Positions 35,046 through 47,750 of a stretch of DNA of 64,000 bases are shown here, piece after piece. The translations under genes were made by a program, and so were the position numbers. Origin of the DNA: Paramacrobiotus metropolitanus (Eukaryota > Tardigrada > Eutardigrada > Parachela > Macrobiotidae); NCBI RefSeq assembly GCF_019649055.1, contig NW_026570225.1:1550001-1614000 (forward strand), read 5' to 3'. Below the pieces are notes generated by a model, which was given only the letters and a program-made list of their open reading frames with translations, was not told the origin of the DNA and made no database searches. Each line of letters starts with the position of its first letter. Position 1 is the stretch's first letter.

Positions 35046-35903
35046 ATGGGGGAAAACGGGGACGCCGAAGCGATGGATACACAGGAAGCCGCTTCCGAAG
35101 TACCACAAAAGGCATCCTATGAAGAACGTCTGCTATATGTTACCGAGATCGCCAAACCCATGGCCGACAAGAAGCTGACGAAGAGAATCTACAAACTAAT
35201 AAAAAAAGGTCTGTAATAACGGCGCCTATGGTAGATTGCGACTGCATGAGCAATCGTGCTAGTCTGAACAATGGTGAATTTCTGCAGCCAAAAAACAGAA
35301 AGGGTTCCTCAGAGCTGGTCTGAAAGATGTGCAAACCCGTCTGCGAAAAGGCGACCGAGGGTATGTACCTTAACAGCTTGTGGAGGGTTCGTTTGCTTTA
35401 CTGCTGAATGCATTGTAGTTTGGTAGTATTCGCTGGAGATGCGCAGCCAATCGACTGCATGTGTCATTTGCCTTGTGTCTGCGAGGATTTGAACGTCCCT
35501 TACGTGTACACTCCATCCCGACAGGTAGGATCGCCCTTCTGTAGATCGGTATTCTGGTGATGAGCCTGTTTTCTGACTACTTCAAGGTTGAATACGAAGG
35601 TTAAATGGCGTTACATAACCAACTGATTGTACTAAAAATTTGAGTTAATCTATGATTTTACCGTATTGCTCGTCGCACTTGGAAAAGTGTTGTTTTTTAT
35701 CTTAGCAGTTTGCACCACAATTTCTGCTTGCATCACGATTATGGATTTAATTATTTGCTGATAGGTTATGCTTTTAGGATTTAGGCTTGGCTATGGGCAC
35801 CATGCGGAAAGTCATGATGATGTTGATTTTGCCCCATGAGGACTATCGTGATCTATACGACAAAACTAAACAGGAAATCGAAGGTTTGCCCATTTCTAGT
35901 TGA
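35046..35903 (+). CDS. NHP2: H/ACA ribonucleoprotein subunit NHP2
   Basis: NHP2 is the L7Ae-family core protein of H/ACA snoRNPs, which guide pseudouridylation of rRNA and stabilise telomerase RNA; it acts in nucleoli and Cajal bodies. Four exons (35046-35208, 35288-35360, 35419-35524, 35778-35903) give 155 residues, close to human NHP2 (153). Conserved parts are [34 protein letters not shown], the core [11 protein letters not shown] followed by [19 protein letters not shown], and DLGLAMG in place of the family's DLGAAAG. All phases agree. The ATG follows an acidic leader as in relatives. It is transcribed divergently from NTPCR, 605 bases away. Confidence 0.95.
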
Positions 35904-36256
35904 GCTGTAACGAGCATTCGATTCTGTATGTACTTTATCTTTTTCATTGTTATTGTTTTATTGTTGTTTAACGCCTAATGGGGTTTGACTTTGCTGCACG
36001 CGGAGATACCATACGCTGACCATCGAACGTCGGTTTTATGTTCTGTCCGAAAAAAAATCAGAAGGGCTTCGAGTCACGAGTGTGAGCCATTCCACGATTA
36101 TTGTAGGAATATCTACATATGTACCTGTTTTTACTATTTGTAAATTTAGCTAAAGACCACAGTTAAAAAAAGCAACAGCAGATTTTTTAAACAGACAATT
36201 TCGCGGTTCCAAAACACGTTTATATTTGTTCCAAAAAACCACAGCAGCGCTCGGAT

Positions 36257-39200
36257 TCATTCGTCAATTTGTTCATGACTGCGATTGGCACTGTTTCTGG
36301 TTACACGACCATCTCGTGTAGGGGAATAATTTTTCTTGGGATGTAAAAACTGCTCTTCCTTCTCTTGTACAGAAACACGCTTTTGTTCTTCTGTCTCCTT
36401 CACGTCGGTTAACTGCTGACATTTCTGCTTCCCCAACCTTCGATAACCTAGTGCACAAGACATTAATTGTATCACAGGGTATATCACTTCGCGAATAACG
36501 GAGAACTTAGAAAGCAGCACAAACAAAAGTTCCTTACGCTGCACAGCGTCCGCTGGATATACCGAAGTGCAATTGGGACATCTGACATTCGTGTTTTGAT
36601 TGCGTGGGCTGATCATGCGAACAAGGCATGCCGAATGGCATCGTTTCCGGCAATCCACGTTTGTACACTGATAAGCCTTTAAATAATAATTCGAAGCCAA
36701 AATATTCAAACGCGTGTGAGGAATGCGCAGCCGTATCACACACAGCCAGGGGCGTAGGGAGGTATGGGGCCAAGGGGCCGTGGCCCCCCAAAAGGCCAGG
36801 CAATGTATTACTGGCCCCCCCCCCAAAAGAAAATCCACTGGCCTCGGGCGGCGAAGCCGCCCGGGGCCAGTACAATTTTTTTGGGAAAACGTAAAATTAA
36901 TATTAACGCTGACATTTAATTTAAACCCAACATCCTCTGATAAAATGCTGATTCACTGTAAATAAATTAAAACACTGTGGCATCTTCGGTTAAAACACAG
37001 AATTAGTAAACAATTGAACGTCGGACGCCCAAATCAGTGGCGAATTTAAAGGGGGTGGGTACGGAACACGTGCCCCCTCCGGAATTGTTTTAAAAGTGGG
37101 TTCTTCAGAAAACTAAAGGGGGAGTGTTGCTTATAAAATGGTAACCAATTTTGCATAAAATCGTTTAAATTCATTTTTTTCGTGCATTTCTAGCGATTTT
37201 GCAGTTAAATCGATTGTTAGCTTCGCGCTCCGCGCGAACATAGCTCTTTATTGTACTTTCATACATTAATCTAGTCTCCGCACGAAACTAGCATTGAGTT
37301 AAATCATCAATGCACAAATGTGCTATTATTTACATTTGCTCATTTATTCTTAACAAAAGCATGCTCCAAGCGTTTTACTTTAAATTCGTAATATTCAGCT
37401 ATTTTTTACAGAATTTCTAGCAATTCTCCCATAATAACGTGCGTGCGCCAGGTTTAAATTCCCATGCTGTGTATGCAAAACACAGCAGGTTAATGGGTTA
37501 CCTGCTACCGAGATGAAACTATTAAACTATTAAACCTTCGCGCTTCACGCGAAATTTACGGTTTCTGAAGACCAAACATGATACAATCTTTCTTCATGCC
37601 CTCTAGCTTCATTTCGCTGCAAAAAAATAAAACTATTTCTACTATTTTTAATAGAATTTCTAGCAATTTTGGCAGGAAAATCGCTCGTTGGCTTGCGCGC
37701 GCGAAAATTAATAACTGATATAATTTTTGACCCTGCACCTTGCTTTACACGCAAAGGTCACCAACTTACGCCCAAAGGTCACGCACAGGCGTGCTGGTAC
37801 CCTGGGCGCTCCCTCGCATGTAGTAGAGGCGCACTCACAGGGGTGTACCCTTGGGGTGCCTCCCCCAGTGGTATGCCCCTGGGGTGACCCCCAGATGTGC
37901 ACCCCTGGCGTACACCCTTGGGGGCACCCTTATTATGTTGGTTCGGCTCGCCTTGGCCCCCTCCAAAAACGAAAGCTCCCTACGCCGCTGCACACACCTA
38001 ACAGAATCGACTGTTTGCACCGACGTAGTCGGTAGAATGTCGTATAAATTATAAACCGAGGATATTTTAAATAAAGATGTTCAATTTATTTTTCAAATTC
38101 TGATCGAAACAGAAATGTTCTACGAAATAATAAGTAAAAGTACTCGTACTGAAGATCCGACTGGAGTGTTCGGGCAATCCAAAAGACAACCCAGCCGAAA
38201 TACACAAAAAATGCGAATCTGAGACCTTGTGAAATCCACAACACCGTCTTCCTATGGAACTTACCTGCGCAGTTATCAGTCCGCGGCAAAGTGCGCACAT
38301 TTGCACAGCGTCTCGGTTCGTGTCGCGAAGGAATGGCTCCAACTCCGCCAGTGTTCGCGGGCCCAACGACACTTTACCTTGATCCTGCGCGTGAACACCC
38401 AACCAGTTAACCAATGCGGATAATCATGGTAGCCAACATTTGTATCATTTTGTATGCAGTACGCACTACGCACATCGTCTGATTCCGTAAGAAAGCCTAA
38501 ATTAATGAACTGGTTGACGATATCGGAGGCCGCATGTTGAGATATTTTGAACTGCGACGCTGCATCGCGAGACATGGCCTGGTGCTTGGTGATGAAGCCA
38601 CGCTCCGATTCCAGAATCTTCGGAACCTGCCAAATCCGATATAAAAATAAAAAGTACTAAACTGCAGCAAGATGTAGGATAACTTTGTGAAGTTTCTTTC
38701 TGTTAACTGCCCCTTGTAAAAAACAAAACTAACGCTTGCTTACCACATTATACAAGAGTTCCAGTTCAGCCGCCTTAAAAATTTCCTGTAGTTTATACAC
38801 GCCTCCTTTGGACGAATTTGCCTAGAACCATACAACAAAATTGAGAGGCGTGTCACCGGAAGCGCGGTTTGGAAAACTAACGGAAGTCTTTAACAGTTTA
38901 ACACTTATTAACCCAGATCTGAGTAAAACAGCAACAACTGGTTTATCTGCTTGAAGAAGAATGTATTTCTGAATCACACACCTACACTCGCGAAGAAACC
39001 ATCAATTTGCATCATTCGCCAAATCCATATCATGCGCAGAAGTTACCAGGTGTTAATATCGTACACAACAATAAATTGCTACATTTTGATTTTAAATGCT
39101 GCTAACTAACGCACCAAGCAATAGTAACTTTCGACGCTGTTTCCAGATGACACTCTTTTGATAACAAGATTATACTTCTTCAGTCTCGTATTGATCACGC

Positions 39201-39692
39201 TTATTGTTGTGGCCAGAGATTTCAGATATTCTTGCGGAGTCTCAGGACATTTCACTGAAAATACAGAACCGTGACAAAACTCACAGATTTTTTAATAATC
39301 GCAGTGAGTTCCTGCTGAAGCATTCAACGTTTCTGTCTCCCGTTGCACATAATTTAGTGGCACTGCCACTGCTTCCTTGGCAAATACTTACCACCAAATG
39401 CTTCGCAGGTTTGTCGAAATGTCTGATGCACGGTGGCGCTATTCAGCATCGAACTATTCATGTAAACATTTAAGAGTGAGCGATGAAAGGAGCCAAAGCG
39501 GGCGAAATCCACCGCTTCTTGAATGACAGGCCCTGCTTCTGCAACGTCTGCAGCGGTTCCGCCCGACGTACTAGCACGAGGAGAGGCATCTCGGGATGCT
39601 TGAGAATTCTGGGAACTTTGTTGAGTTTGTTGACGCGTTCGCCGCGGAGATGTACGAAGACGTTGCGACATGTTGTCAAAAGCTGCCAGCAC
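36257..39692 (-). CDS. NSMCE1: SMC5-SMC6 complex subunit NSE1, RING-like E3
   Basis: NSE1 is the RING-like subunit of the SMC5/6 complex, pairing with NSE3 and NSE4 in DNA repair. Exons: 39392-39692, 39115-39254, 38744-38821, 38474-38626, 38265-38384 and 36257-36667, the last probably containing a small in-frame intron from about 36540 to 36450. The N-terminal winged-helix region includes QEYLKSLATTI and later VPKILESERGFITKHQA. The last two exons join to give RTLAELEPFL, DAVQMCALCRGLITAQ and then CTNVDCRKRCHSACL with RCPNC, the C4HC3 RING-like finger. Here the second cysteine pair is C-x4-C rather than the human C-x2-C. A Ser-rich leader precedes the conserved part; a second ATG at 39671 is equally possible. 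The intron before the last exon holds a hAT-like element. MRPS10 starts divergently 489 bases away. Confidence 0.9.
36747..37990. mobile_element. non-autonomous hAT-like element in an NSMCE1 intron
   Basis: The left end CAGGGGCGTAGGGAG is inverted at the right end (CTCCCTACGCCGCTG), 14 of 15 bases matching. The flanking 8-mers are CACACAGC (36739-36746) and CACACACC (37991-37998), 7 of 8 identical, as expected for an aged hAT target duplication. The ends are rich in GGGGCC and GGGTGCACCC words. The interior contains repeated TTCTAGCAATTTT and GCTTCGCGC modules. There is no transposase frame. Confidence 0.8.
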
Positions 39693-40180
39693 TTGCTTTC
39701 AGAATACGACTGATGACTGTGTCGGGGCTCAGATTATGGCTATGCAATATCTGATCGAACACATTAACTGTTAAAACCACTCAGCTATGCAGTCAGCGAC
39801 AAATCATCACTGAAAATGAAAACAAGCCAGAGGACATTTACCCCTTTTGATTCTGAACAACCACCAGCGACAAAAAACATTCGGTGCAGACTGAGAAGCA
39901 GAAATGTGGAAAACAAAGAGGGGATGTTGCGATGTTGGGCGCTACCGACCGCCCCATGGAGGCATCGTTGCAAACCGGAAGTCTCAGAGATCGCCGAGTA
40001 AAGTTGTAGAAAAACCCCGCTATAAGTGCAAGTTGATATAAAATAAATACAAAAATAAAGTTTAAACAGAGTTTATCACTGTTTATGGTTTACCATTGAT
40101 TTGACGTGATTTCCACAGAATTTTGATGTGCTATATTGAGTTTTTAATGCTACTGACGTTATGCTTGTTTCGGAATAAAA

Positions 40181-41635
40181 ATGCTTGGCCGTTTACCAGT
40201 TATGTTTTCGACGGCAGCGCGCTTGACAGCACAAGCCTCTCGATGCGCATCCTGCGCTGGGCAACATCTTGCTGAATCTTCGCGAATATCTTTCATAAGC
40301 TGTGATCCCGGTCTTCCTTTCTGGCGAATATGGTCGCGTACTTATGCAAGGGCAGCTTCAGTCCGTAGGACTGTTTCAGAACCCATAAAGACCGACCACG
40401 GAACGACATTGAAAGTAAAATTTCATAAAATGCTCGTTTACCGCTTTACGCACCATAATGTTGCGTTTATGCAGTAATGTAATTATTATATTATGCTTTG
40501 TTGTGTTCGGATGAAAACAGCAAATGTTGATGTTCAGCAAATAAATCTTAAGTTTGTCTTGTAGTTGCAACAAGAATCTCAGGAAGACGATAAACTTTTC
40601 CGTATGATTGAGATGGAACTGAAAGGACATGAAGACGCTGTTCTCACCAGCTACCAATGGTTTTTGTGTCAGGCAGCTAAAGAGCTCGGCATCCCTGTGA
40701 CGCGTGTGTAAGTTAGTTTTATTAACTTTATCATTGATTAATTAGCTGCTCTTCGACAGTGGTCTCTGTAATGTTGTCAATGAAACTGCAGTACTCTGAG
40801 TACTGTCAATGAAACTACTGTACTTTGTGGTAGTGCCACTGCCATTAATATCATGTTATGGACCAGAGTGAATGTGTGGGTAGTTGGTACAGACTACAGA
40901 CAGCGTTAAACGGTTAAACAATAAATTGTTATGTTCTTAATCGACATCGATCGCCTCTTCCGATTTTATGCGAAATAAGAAAAGACAGCGACAGTAATTT
41001 GTGTTTCTGTATTGTTCCAGATACACTCCTTTGCGCAATTATGAACGTTTCTCATTGCTGAAATCTAAGTTTATTTATAAAAAGCATTTCGTGCAGTACG
41101 AATTGCGGACGTATCAACGGGTCATACAGGTAATCATACTTATCTTGTTGTAATGCAGTGGCTGTAAAGGAAAGCTATGCAATCGTCCTTTAAAAGTAAA
41201 AGTGTCATTTAAATTAGCGTATAAAACCTGCTGAAGCATATGGTTAATAAAAAATGAGTCAAAGTTTTCATGCATTTAATTCACGAAATCGTTGTAATCT
41301 GTTAGCTGAAATATCTTACGGGCTCCACTGCGGATACATATCTGGAATACGTACAAAGAAATTTACCGGAAGGAGTTGCAATGAAAGTTCTTAAGGTAAA
41401 ACCTGTCACTGGTGAACTGAATCCCGGTTAGTTTCTTTAGTGTTGTTTCATGGTTCAATGCTGAAAATGAATACGAGTACACTGTTACTGTACACATATA
41501 TGGTACAACAGTGTAGTTTATTTTCCGTAAACTTAGCATAACGACTAACATTTCTTTTTGCAGTGTCAAATAGAAGAATTTCCCAGTCATTTGACGCCTC
41601 CTGAAAGCGAAAAGCCCCAAGATGTAAAAACATGA
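40181..41635 (+). CDS. MRPS10: mitochondrial small ribosomal subunit protein uS10m
   Basis: uS10m is part of the head of the mitochondrial small ribosomal subunit. Five exons (40181-40414, 40565-40707, 41021-41129, 41306-41395, 41564-41635) give 215 residues. The first 40 residues are rich in Arg, Ala and Ser with no acids, a typical mitochondrial targeting peptide. The S10 domain is unmistakable: [78 protein letters not shown] and VAMKVLK. Phases are consistent throughout. It is convergent with the HIRIP3-like gene (425 bases apart). Confidence 0.95.
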
Positions 41636-42059
41636 GTTTTTTTATGTTTTCCCCAGTATGTGAATGTTTTTCAGTGAATCTTTTTTCCATGAATGCTTGT
41701 CCATTGTCAATTACTTCGTGCGTCGGATAAGAAATTCACTTAATTTTGTGGCACTTTTTTGAATATTCTGATTTGCCATACAAAAATAGCTGACCATGCA
41801 AACCGTGGATCAAAACTGTTCTGCCCTAAAAACCGAATGCTTTCGTTTACCTGGAGTAAAATTTTGCAGTCATCAGGCAAGCTTTTAAGTGCCCAGTGAT
41901 TTACACCACACATTTACAATAATTCGAAACACAAATCCCTTCTGACCATAACCACTATAGTACCAGAAGCAACCTCAACGGTATAATGGTTTGTGCAATA
42001 CTATCAAATTTAAAACCAAAAAGGGCAACGTAAAAAGTCCTCGACTTATTGTCCATTTA

Positions 42060-45000
42060 TTATTCCGAATCGTCTCCGATACAGTCTCGCAGACCGGCAA
42101 AAGCATCTCCATCTTCCTCCTCATCGTCGCTCCGATGAGCTAGTGCACCCACATTCAAATCGTCTGAATCAGATTCGTCACTAACGGAAGTTTGTTTCAG
42201 CCGTCTGCCTGCAGGCTTCTTCCCAGAGTGTGCACCATGCGAAACGGGCTCCGGAGCTGCACTGCGTGATCCCCGTGTTCGCCCTACAATTCAAGGCTGG
42301 TAAGGCATGAGAAAGCGAGCAAATTAAAAACAATCGGCTAACCAGACACGATATTTTTTGTGTCCAACGATGCAATCTCAGCGGCAGTTTCTCGCTTTGC
42401 GCGCAATTTGCGGCACGACTCTACTGTCGGTTTCCTGCAAATAAAGATTTTGATATACCTAATTACGAAACGAATCTTCATCTGTAAAAAGCTTTGAGAT
42501 ATCGCGGCCAACCCAAAATAAATCAAACGAGAACATCTGGGATGTGCAAGAAACTGTAATCACAAATACCGCATTTTCTCAATGGTCTCCCTATTCGAAA
42601 TCGACAAAATCAGTAAAAGCCAAAATTAGTAAAAGCATCTCCTTGGAAGCTGCTTTAAACTTCAACAGACGTTAAACTCTGGAAACAGGGTATGGCGGAT
42701 GCCCCAATTTCGTCATCCATTGCCTTACCCTGCAAGCCTTGTTCAGCCAGGTATTCCAAAATTCGCTCTTTCTGTTTCTTCACTGAGTTGATGCCAGCAA
42801 AAAACTTTCCATAGTTGTTGATTCGTATGCCAGCTTCTTTGAGGTACGTTTTATAACGTTTGAGCGGGTCATCCTTCTCCTTAGCACTAGCATTTTTACT
42901 GTCTTTCTGCAACAAATACAGGTACTTATTTCCAACCAAACTGAAAGTTTTGAGATCAAAAGAGTAAATTCTTGACCAACACAAGTAAACAACTACTACC
43001 TTTGTTTTCTCGTGCGAACCACTGTCGGAATCGTCAGCCTTAGTCGACGCGCCAGTTTCTGTTGAAGACTTCGATCTTGCAGCGTTACCAGAATCGTTGC
43101 TTTTCTTGCTTTCAGCTTTCGTGTTAGTTTCCTTTCCAGGTTTTGCCTGCAAGAATTAATAGAGAATAAAATTCTTGTGCTCATCAACAACTCTCTTCGT
43201 AGAAAAACGTGAACACTTACACGTTTATCGTTTTTTTCAGATGCTTCACTGACTGATTCTTCTGATGACTCTTCGGCCATCGTTTTCACAGAATTTGATT
43301 TTGCACCATTACTCTTGCCCTTCATCTGCAAAATATGCAACTTGCAGAATACGAAAAAAGACAATTTACTGTCAACGAAATCTCAATAACTCACGAATTT
43401 GTCCACTTCTTCAGCAATATCACTGTCCGATTTGTCGGATCCGGAAGACTTTTCAGTATTTCTTTGTGTAGAAGTTTTCGAATGTTTCCGCGATTCTATA
43501 CTGCTTTCCTGTAATACAACATAAGGTATGAAATGGAAGTCCAGTACGAAGCCACATAAAGATGAATGCACAGCGTAAATATCCAAACAAAAAACACCGA
43601 TAATTTCCAAAATTACTATTTTCGAGAGCTTTTTGGGGTTATCTGACACATCCGAAGAGTCCTCAGGCTTTGGACGTGCACTGTTTTCCACTTTGCCATT
43701 GTTCTTCCGATTTCCCTTCTAAATTATGAACATAAGATGTTAAAATGGATGAATAATATTCGATTGAACAACATTTGGATAACGTCAAGTTCAGTCCATT
43801 AAGCATATCTTACATTCCTTTCCATGGAATCACTTTTGACTTGCTTTTGTGAGACCAATTTCGGGGCGGCTTTTGCAGATTCGCTCTTTGAGTGCTTTTT
43901 CTGACTATTCTGAATCTCCAAAACAAACCATGTACTAAAACGGTGAACACGAATGACAGAGCGAATGTATTCACCTGCTCGTTCTCTGAATTATCATCTG
44001 TACTGGCATTTTCACCGTTTTTATGCGAAATACTGCCTTCTTCCACATTCGACGCCGACCGGTGGAGTTCCTTGGAAGACGATTTATCGTTCTTTGCCGG
44101 CGAAGGCTACAAATAAAACCGCTGAGCAAAAACATATAAAATCATAACAGTTCTACCAACCGGATATAACTGGAACTCGAATTCCACCAAGGCACCAACG
44201 TATAGTATGTGCAGTAAAATAGTACGTCTATGCTACCAATTTCAGTACTGCAAAAAAGCATTCAAATATTGTTAGCCTCAATAATGAAGAAATAATCAAG
44301 AACTACATCTCATAACAAAAACAACAATTTTGCGCTGTAATAAACGAAAATCGATTTTACTAGTTACCTCCTTGACACCGTTAGCGTCGGAACTTTTGGT
44401 TGTCATGTTCTAAAATACCCTAGTGTTTGTATACGTTAAATCCACGAGATGATTATTAATAATTTCAATGCCAGTCGTACAATTTCAGCTTTCGCAGGCG
44501 ATGATTTGGAAGCAATTTTCGGTGCGACTTTGACGGCAGCCGCTTTCTTTTGCTTTTTACTGGACACTTCATCTTCACTGTCAGATGACTCAACATCCCG
44601 CTTTTTTGATCGAGCGTTCTCCTTCAGCCTCCTGAGCATCTATGAAAGCACGAGGATAAATTGCAACCCAACCAATTGTGGATAGAGGCAAATAAGTACA
44701 AATGCGCTTTCATTTGCATACACTGATATAATTACCATACACCTTCAGACAAAAAAGGTTGGAATAATAAGAACGAGAACAACATTAAAGAAAAGTCCAA
44801 CAACCCATCAAACAACAATAAACTTCAAATATTTTTCTCAGCTACGCTGCTGCTTACTACTAAATAATATCCCGAAGAAGAACGCCATCAGAACATAGCC
44901 TTCAAACTTTCGTATCATTCAGGCAGACAAACTGTGAAAAACTATTAAGAGTCTCGGTTATGAAAGTGCCAGGTATTTACCGCTTGATGTCGCTGCTTAT

Positions 45001-45406
45001 TAATTTCCGTATCGGAATCGCTTTCATCGGAATCATCGCCAATTGTCGGGATTTTCTTTCGCTTGACGTCTTCCTTCGAGGGAGAAACATTCGGCTCAAT
45101 CTCCGGCGAACTCTCGTGGAGTTTTCTCTTCTTAGAATTTGCTTCTCCGGAGACTGCTCCCACCTGCTAACGCCTCATTTATGATTCCTACCTCCAAAAA
45201 TGATAAACTGACACGGAGCAGTGCAGAAATCGAAAATCTAGACATCAATGGGAAGCAGAAGACTACGGGGACTGTACCTCCGCTGGTCGAACAATTTTTC
45301 TGACTGATGAGCATTTGAAATTCTTTACTGGTTTACCGCTATCCGTGACTAATTTGTTCGGCTCCTCTGGCTTGTAGACACACAGCTCCTCGCTTTCACT
45401 GGACAT
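42060..45406 (-). CDS. HIRIP3: HIRIP3-like histone chaperone with CHZ motif
   Basis: HIRIP3 binds histones through a CHZ motif and interacts with HIRA. The gene runs in about 14 small exons. It starts MSSESEELCVYKPEEPNK at 45406, followed by many exons rich in Ser, Asp, Glu and Lys (for example DDSDESDSDTE and SSDSEDEVSSKK). The conserved C-terminus is KRYKTYLKEAGIR, INNYGKFF, ILEYLAEQGLQG, then KPTVESCRKLRAKRE, AAEIASLDTKNIVSG and an acidic end. Nearly all introns are phase 0. The junction from the exon ending at about 42734 to the one starting at about 42436 does not keep frame: the donor leaves one base after GLQ while the acceptor needs two. A missing G in a GGG run at the donor would explain it. 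CHZ similarity to human HIRIP3 is otherwise clear. Confidence 0.85.
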
Positions 45407-46910
45407 TCTTCAGCAGCCTGCCAGCCACTACACTTCTCCCCAGTATCCCAATTCTGAATCAAGGAAAGCAGAAAGCCAGCAGTCCGACACAGGCACAGCA
45501 CTATCTAATCGACAACTTGTTCATCAGTTCAGATCACCTATTGTTTTCTTATAAGCAGACATTTTACAATTCGATGTCAAAACCCAAACAGAAAACACTG
45601 GAGAGCTTCATTAAAGAATACTTCTAGTGATCGTCATTGGGCTTTTTACTAACTTTTAAATGCAAAGAAAATCCAAGATTCTTTTCTTAGTCATCAATAT
45701 AAAAGAATACAAGATATCAAGTCACAAGTGCACTATTTAACTTTAAACGAGCACATACAGCAAGTAATTACATAATTACAAGAAGTTATGATTTAACTGA
45801 TACATTTGAATGATACATGTGATAATAATTATTGTGATTAAATCATCAGTCTTGTCGAAAAAACCAAATATAGAAAAAGCAGTCTGTGGCCCTGCTACTG
45901 GGTGGCCGAACAAAATGTCGGTCTGATTTACCATGGTGCGCTTGGTCTGACCAATCTTCGGCCTTGATCGACGTACTAAGAATTTTTCTGGTCGAACAAT
46001 TTTATCCGAAAGCGCAAAATGATTATTGCATACAGAAGTTCAGCGAAGCTTACATTATACAAAGGTTTCAGTTTTTTTATATTTTGTTTTTAAAAATATT
46101 TGGAAGATTTCCTAGAAGCGGAAATTCGAAATTACCTATGGCCCTTTATAAATCAAAAAATGCTGTTACCCTACCAATTACTAAATTAGATCAATGTATC
46201 TCCCCTTTTTTCGGTAGAGGGGTGTTTATAGTTTTTTACTGTAAAGGAACTGCAGCATAGTGGTGACCGTATGTGACCAGCACACCGGATAGCTGAAATT
46301 CCGCACGAGTAATAAGCAATAGTCAGGTGAAGGCGGGCCTGAGAGATTCCCTGTACGACACTTGCGCCGCTAATATTTCAGAAGAGATCGTACGTAGGCA
46401 TTTACAGAAGCGTAAGTCTTTTACGCTTGTATTACGTTGTTTTCTGCTGGTTCAGCTATTACCCGCATACCAAAATGTATAGAATTTATTTCTCTACAAT
46501 TAGGTCCATAACTTGTTCAGGAAAATTTGAAATGAGCAATACAAGGAAAGTTTTACCGAAAATGTCTAAATCCCATCTGCGAAATCAGCCTGTGAACGCC
46601 CTCGTATGGCAGTGCCGTGCAGTAGCGCAGCACAAGACCATTTCGTTTAATGCTTTCTGAAACACTCTCATAAGGTTTTACTTGACAAATTCTACAGTGA
46701 AATGTGGAGAAATAAATTCTCTACATTTCACTGCCTACCTAGCAGTTACAATCTTTCCGAAAAACGTTGTAATCAACGAAATAACGATCCAAGCCATAGA
46801 ACCCAATGCTATCTCTCTTCTGAAACATTCTGCGCACATGTGCAGTACTGTGCCCGCATGCACGTGCCTATTGCTCATTCTCGTGATATCCGCAAGCAGC
46901 GTTTTTGAAA
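45407..46910. other. no confident gene
   Basis: A frame at 45886-46260 (+) is long but has no recognisable domain. A near-perfect hairpin lies at 46695-46733 (17-base arms, one mismatch, around a 5-base loop). Confidence 0.45.
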
Positions 46911-47239
46911 ATTTCTGACTGAAGAAGAATCCTTTGGGACAGACAAGAATACCAGCCTTCGGTGTTTATGCAGTTCCCGGTAACACAAGGATTTGCTGGA
47001 GCTGCACACTCATCAACGTCTACCAAAAACAGCAAAGTTATATGTAACACCAAAACGAAACCGCAGCGGCGTTGCGCCCGAATATACCTATGCACTGGCC
47101 GTTGACGAATGTATACCCAGCCAGACAGTCACAAGTATACGATCCCGGTGATTTTCGGCAAGTTCCTCTTCCACATGGATTCACAGGAATGCACTGATTG
47201 ATCTCGACACAAGCCCCATTTTGCACCATCCAGCCTTGG
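46911..47239 (-). pseudogene. decayed copy of two EGF-like segments
   Basis: This block closely matches 54275-54603, including the intron between two EGF exons, so it arose by DNA duplication. The first EGF still reads CVTGNCINTEG but then has WYSC for SYSC, and a 2-base deletion shifts the frame before CPKGF would appear. The second EGF ([12 protein letters not shown], then SPGSYTCDC) is intact, but its upstream half is replaced at 47239 by unrelated sequence. It is probably non-functional. Confidence 0.7.
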
Positions 47240-47394
47240 TGCCATAGGCTGTCGTGTGCCTTTTCCGCTGGACGACATCCGCGGCACTTCTCACACCAAT
47301 GAACGCCACCTTGATGGCTGTACGACATCTGCGTGGAAACACGGATTATGCCTCGCTAGACACGGTTGGGCTGTCGCATGTCAAGGCCACTTCC

Positions 47395-47680
47395 AGTCTA
47401 GAGCCCTGCACGAGCCCAGCCGCTCGGCTCGGCTCACGAGCGCTCGGCGCTCGCGAGCACTTCGAGCGAGCAGGCGTCGTTTTGCGAATTTGCGAACGAG
47501 CTGAGCAATAGAAAAAAAACTGCGAGCGAGCTGAACAAGCGGGATGGTCAGGTGCGAGCGATCGCGAGCCTACAGGCTGATATTGTGCGAACTGGAGAAG
47601 TTTCTAGTACAAAATTACATTGACCGACCTGAAAAAGGTCTTAAACCACCGTCACCTTCGCGCTTCGCGCGAAGTGATTT
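47395..47680. mobile_element. GC-rich transposon fragment
   Basis: The block begins CTAGAGCCCTGCACGAGCC, then has runs of GCTCGGCTC and GCTCGCGAGC, and near its end the CTTCGCGCTTCGCGCGAA palindrome seen in the two hAT-like elements. I do not find a matching inverted end, so it is a fragment, plausibly hAT-derived, inserted between the two duplicated EGF blocks. Confidence 0.45.
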
Positions 47681-47750
47681 CCTAACTTTCCTAGACCGGT
47701 TGGGACTCCACTGGATTTAACTTAAATTAAGCTCCACCAAACTAATTTAC

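Noticed and set aside
37785-37935. CRISPR-like or minisatellite array of GGGGTG and CACCCC words
   Set aside because: Units are degenerate, partly inverted and lie inside the hAT-like element end; no spacers.
45886-46260. 124-residue frame read as a gene
   Set aside because: No domain, biased AT composition and no supporting splice or neighbour evidence.
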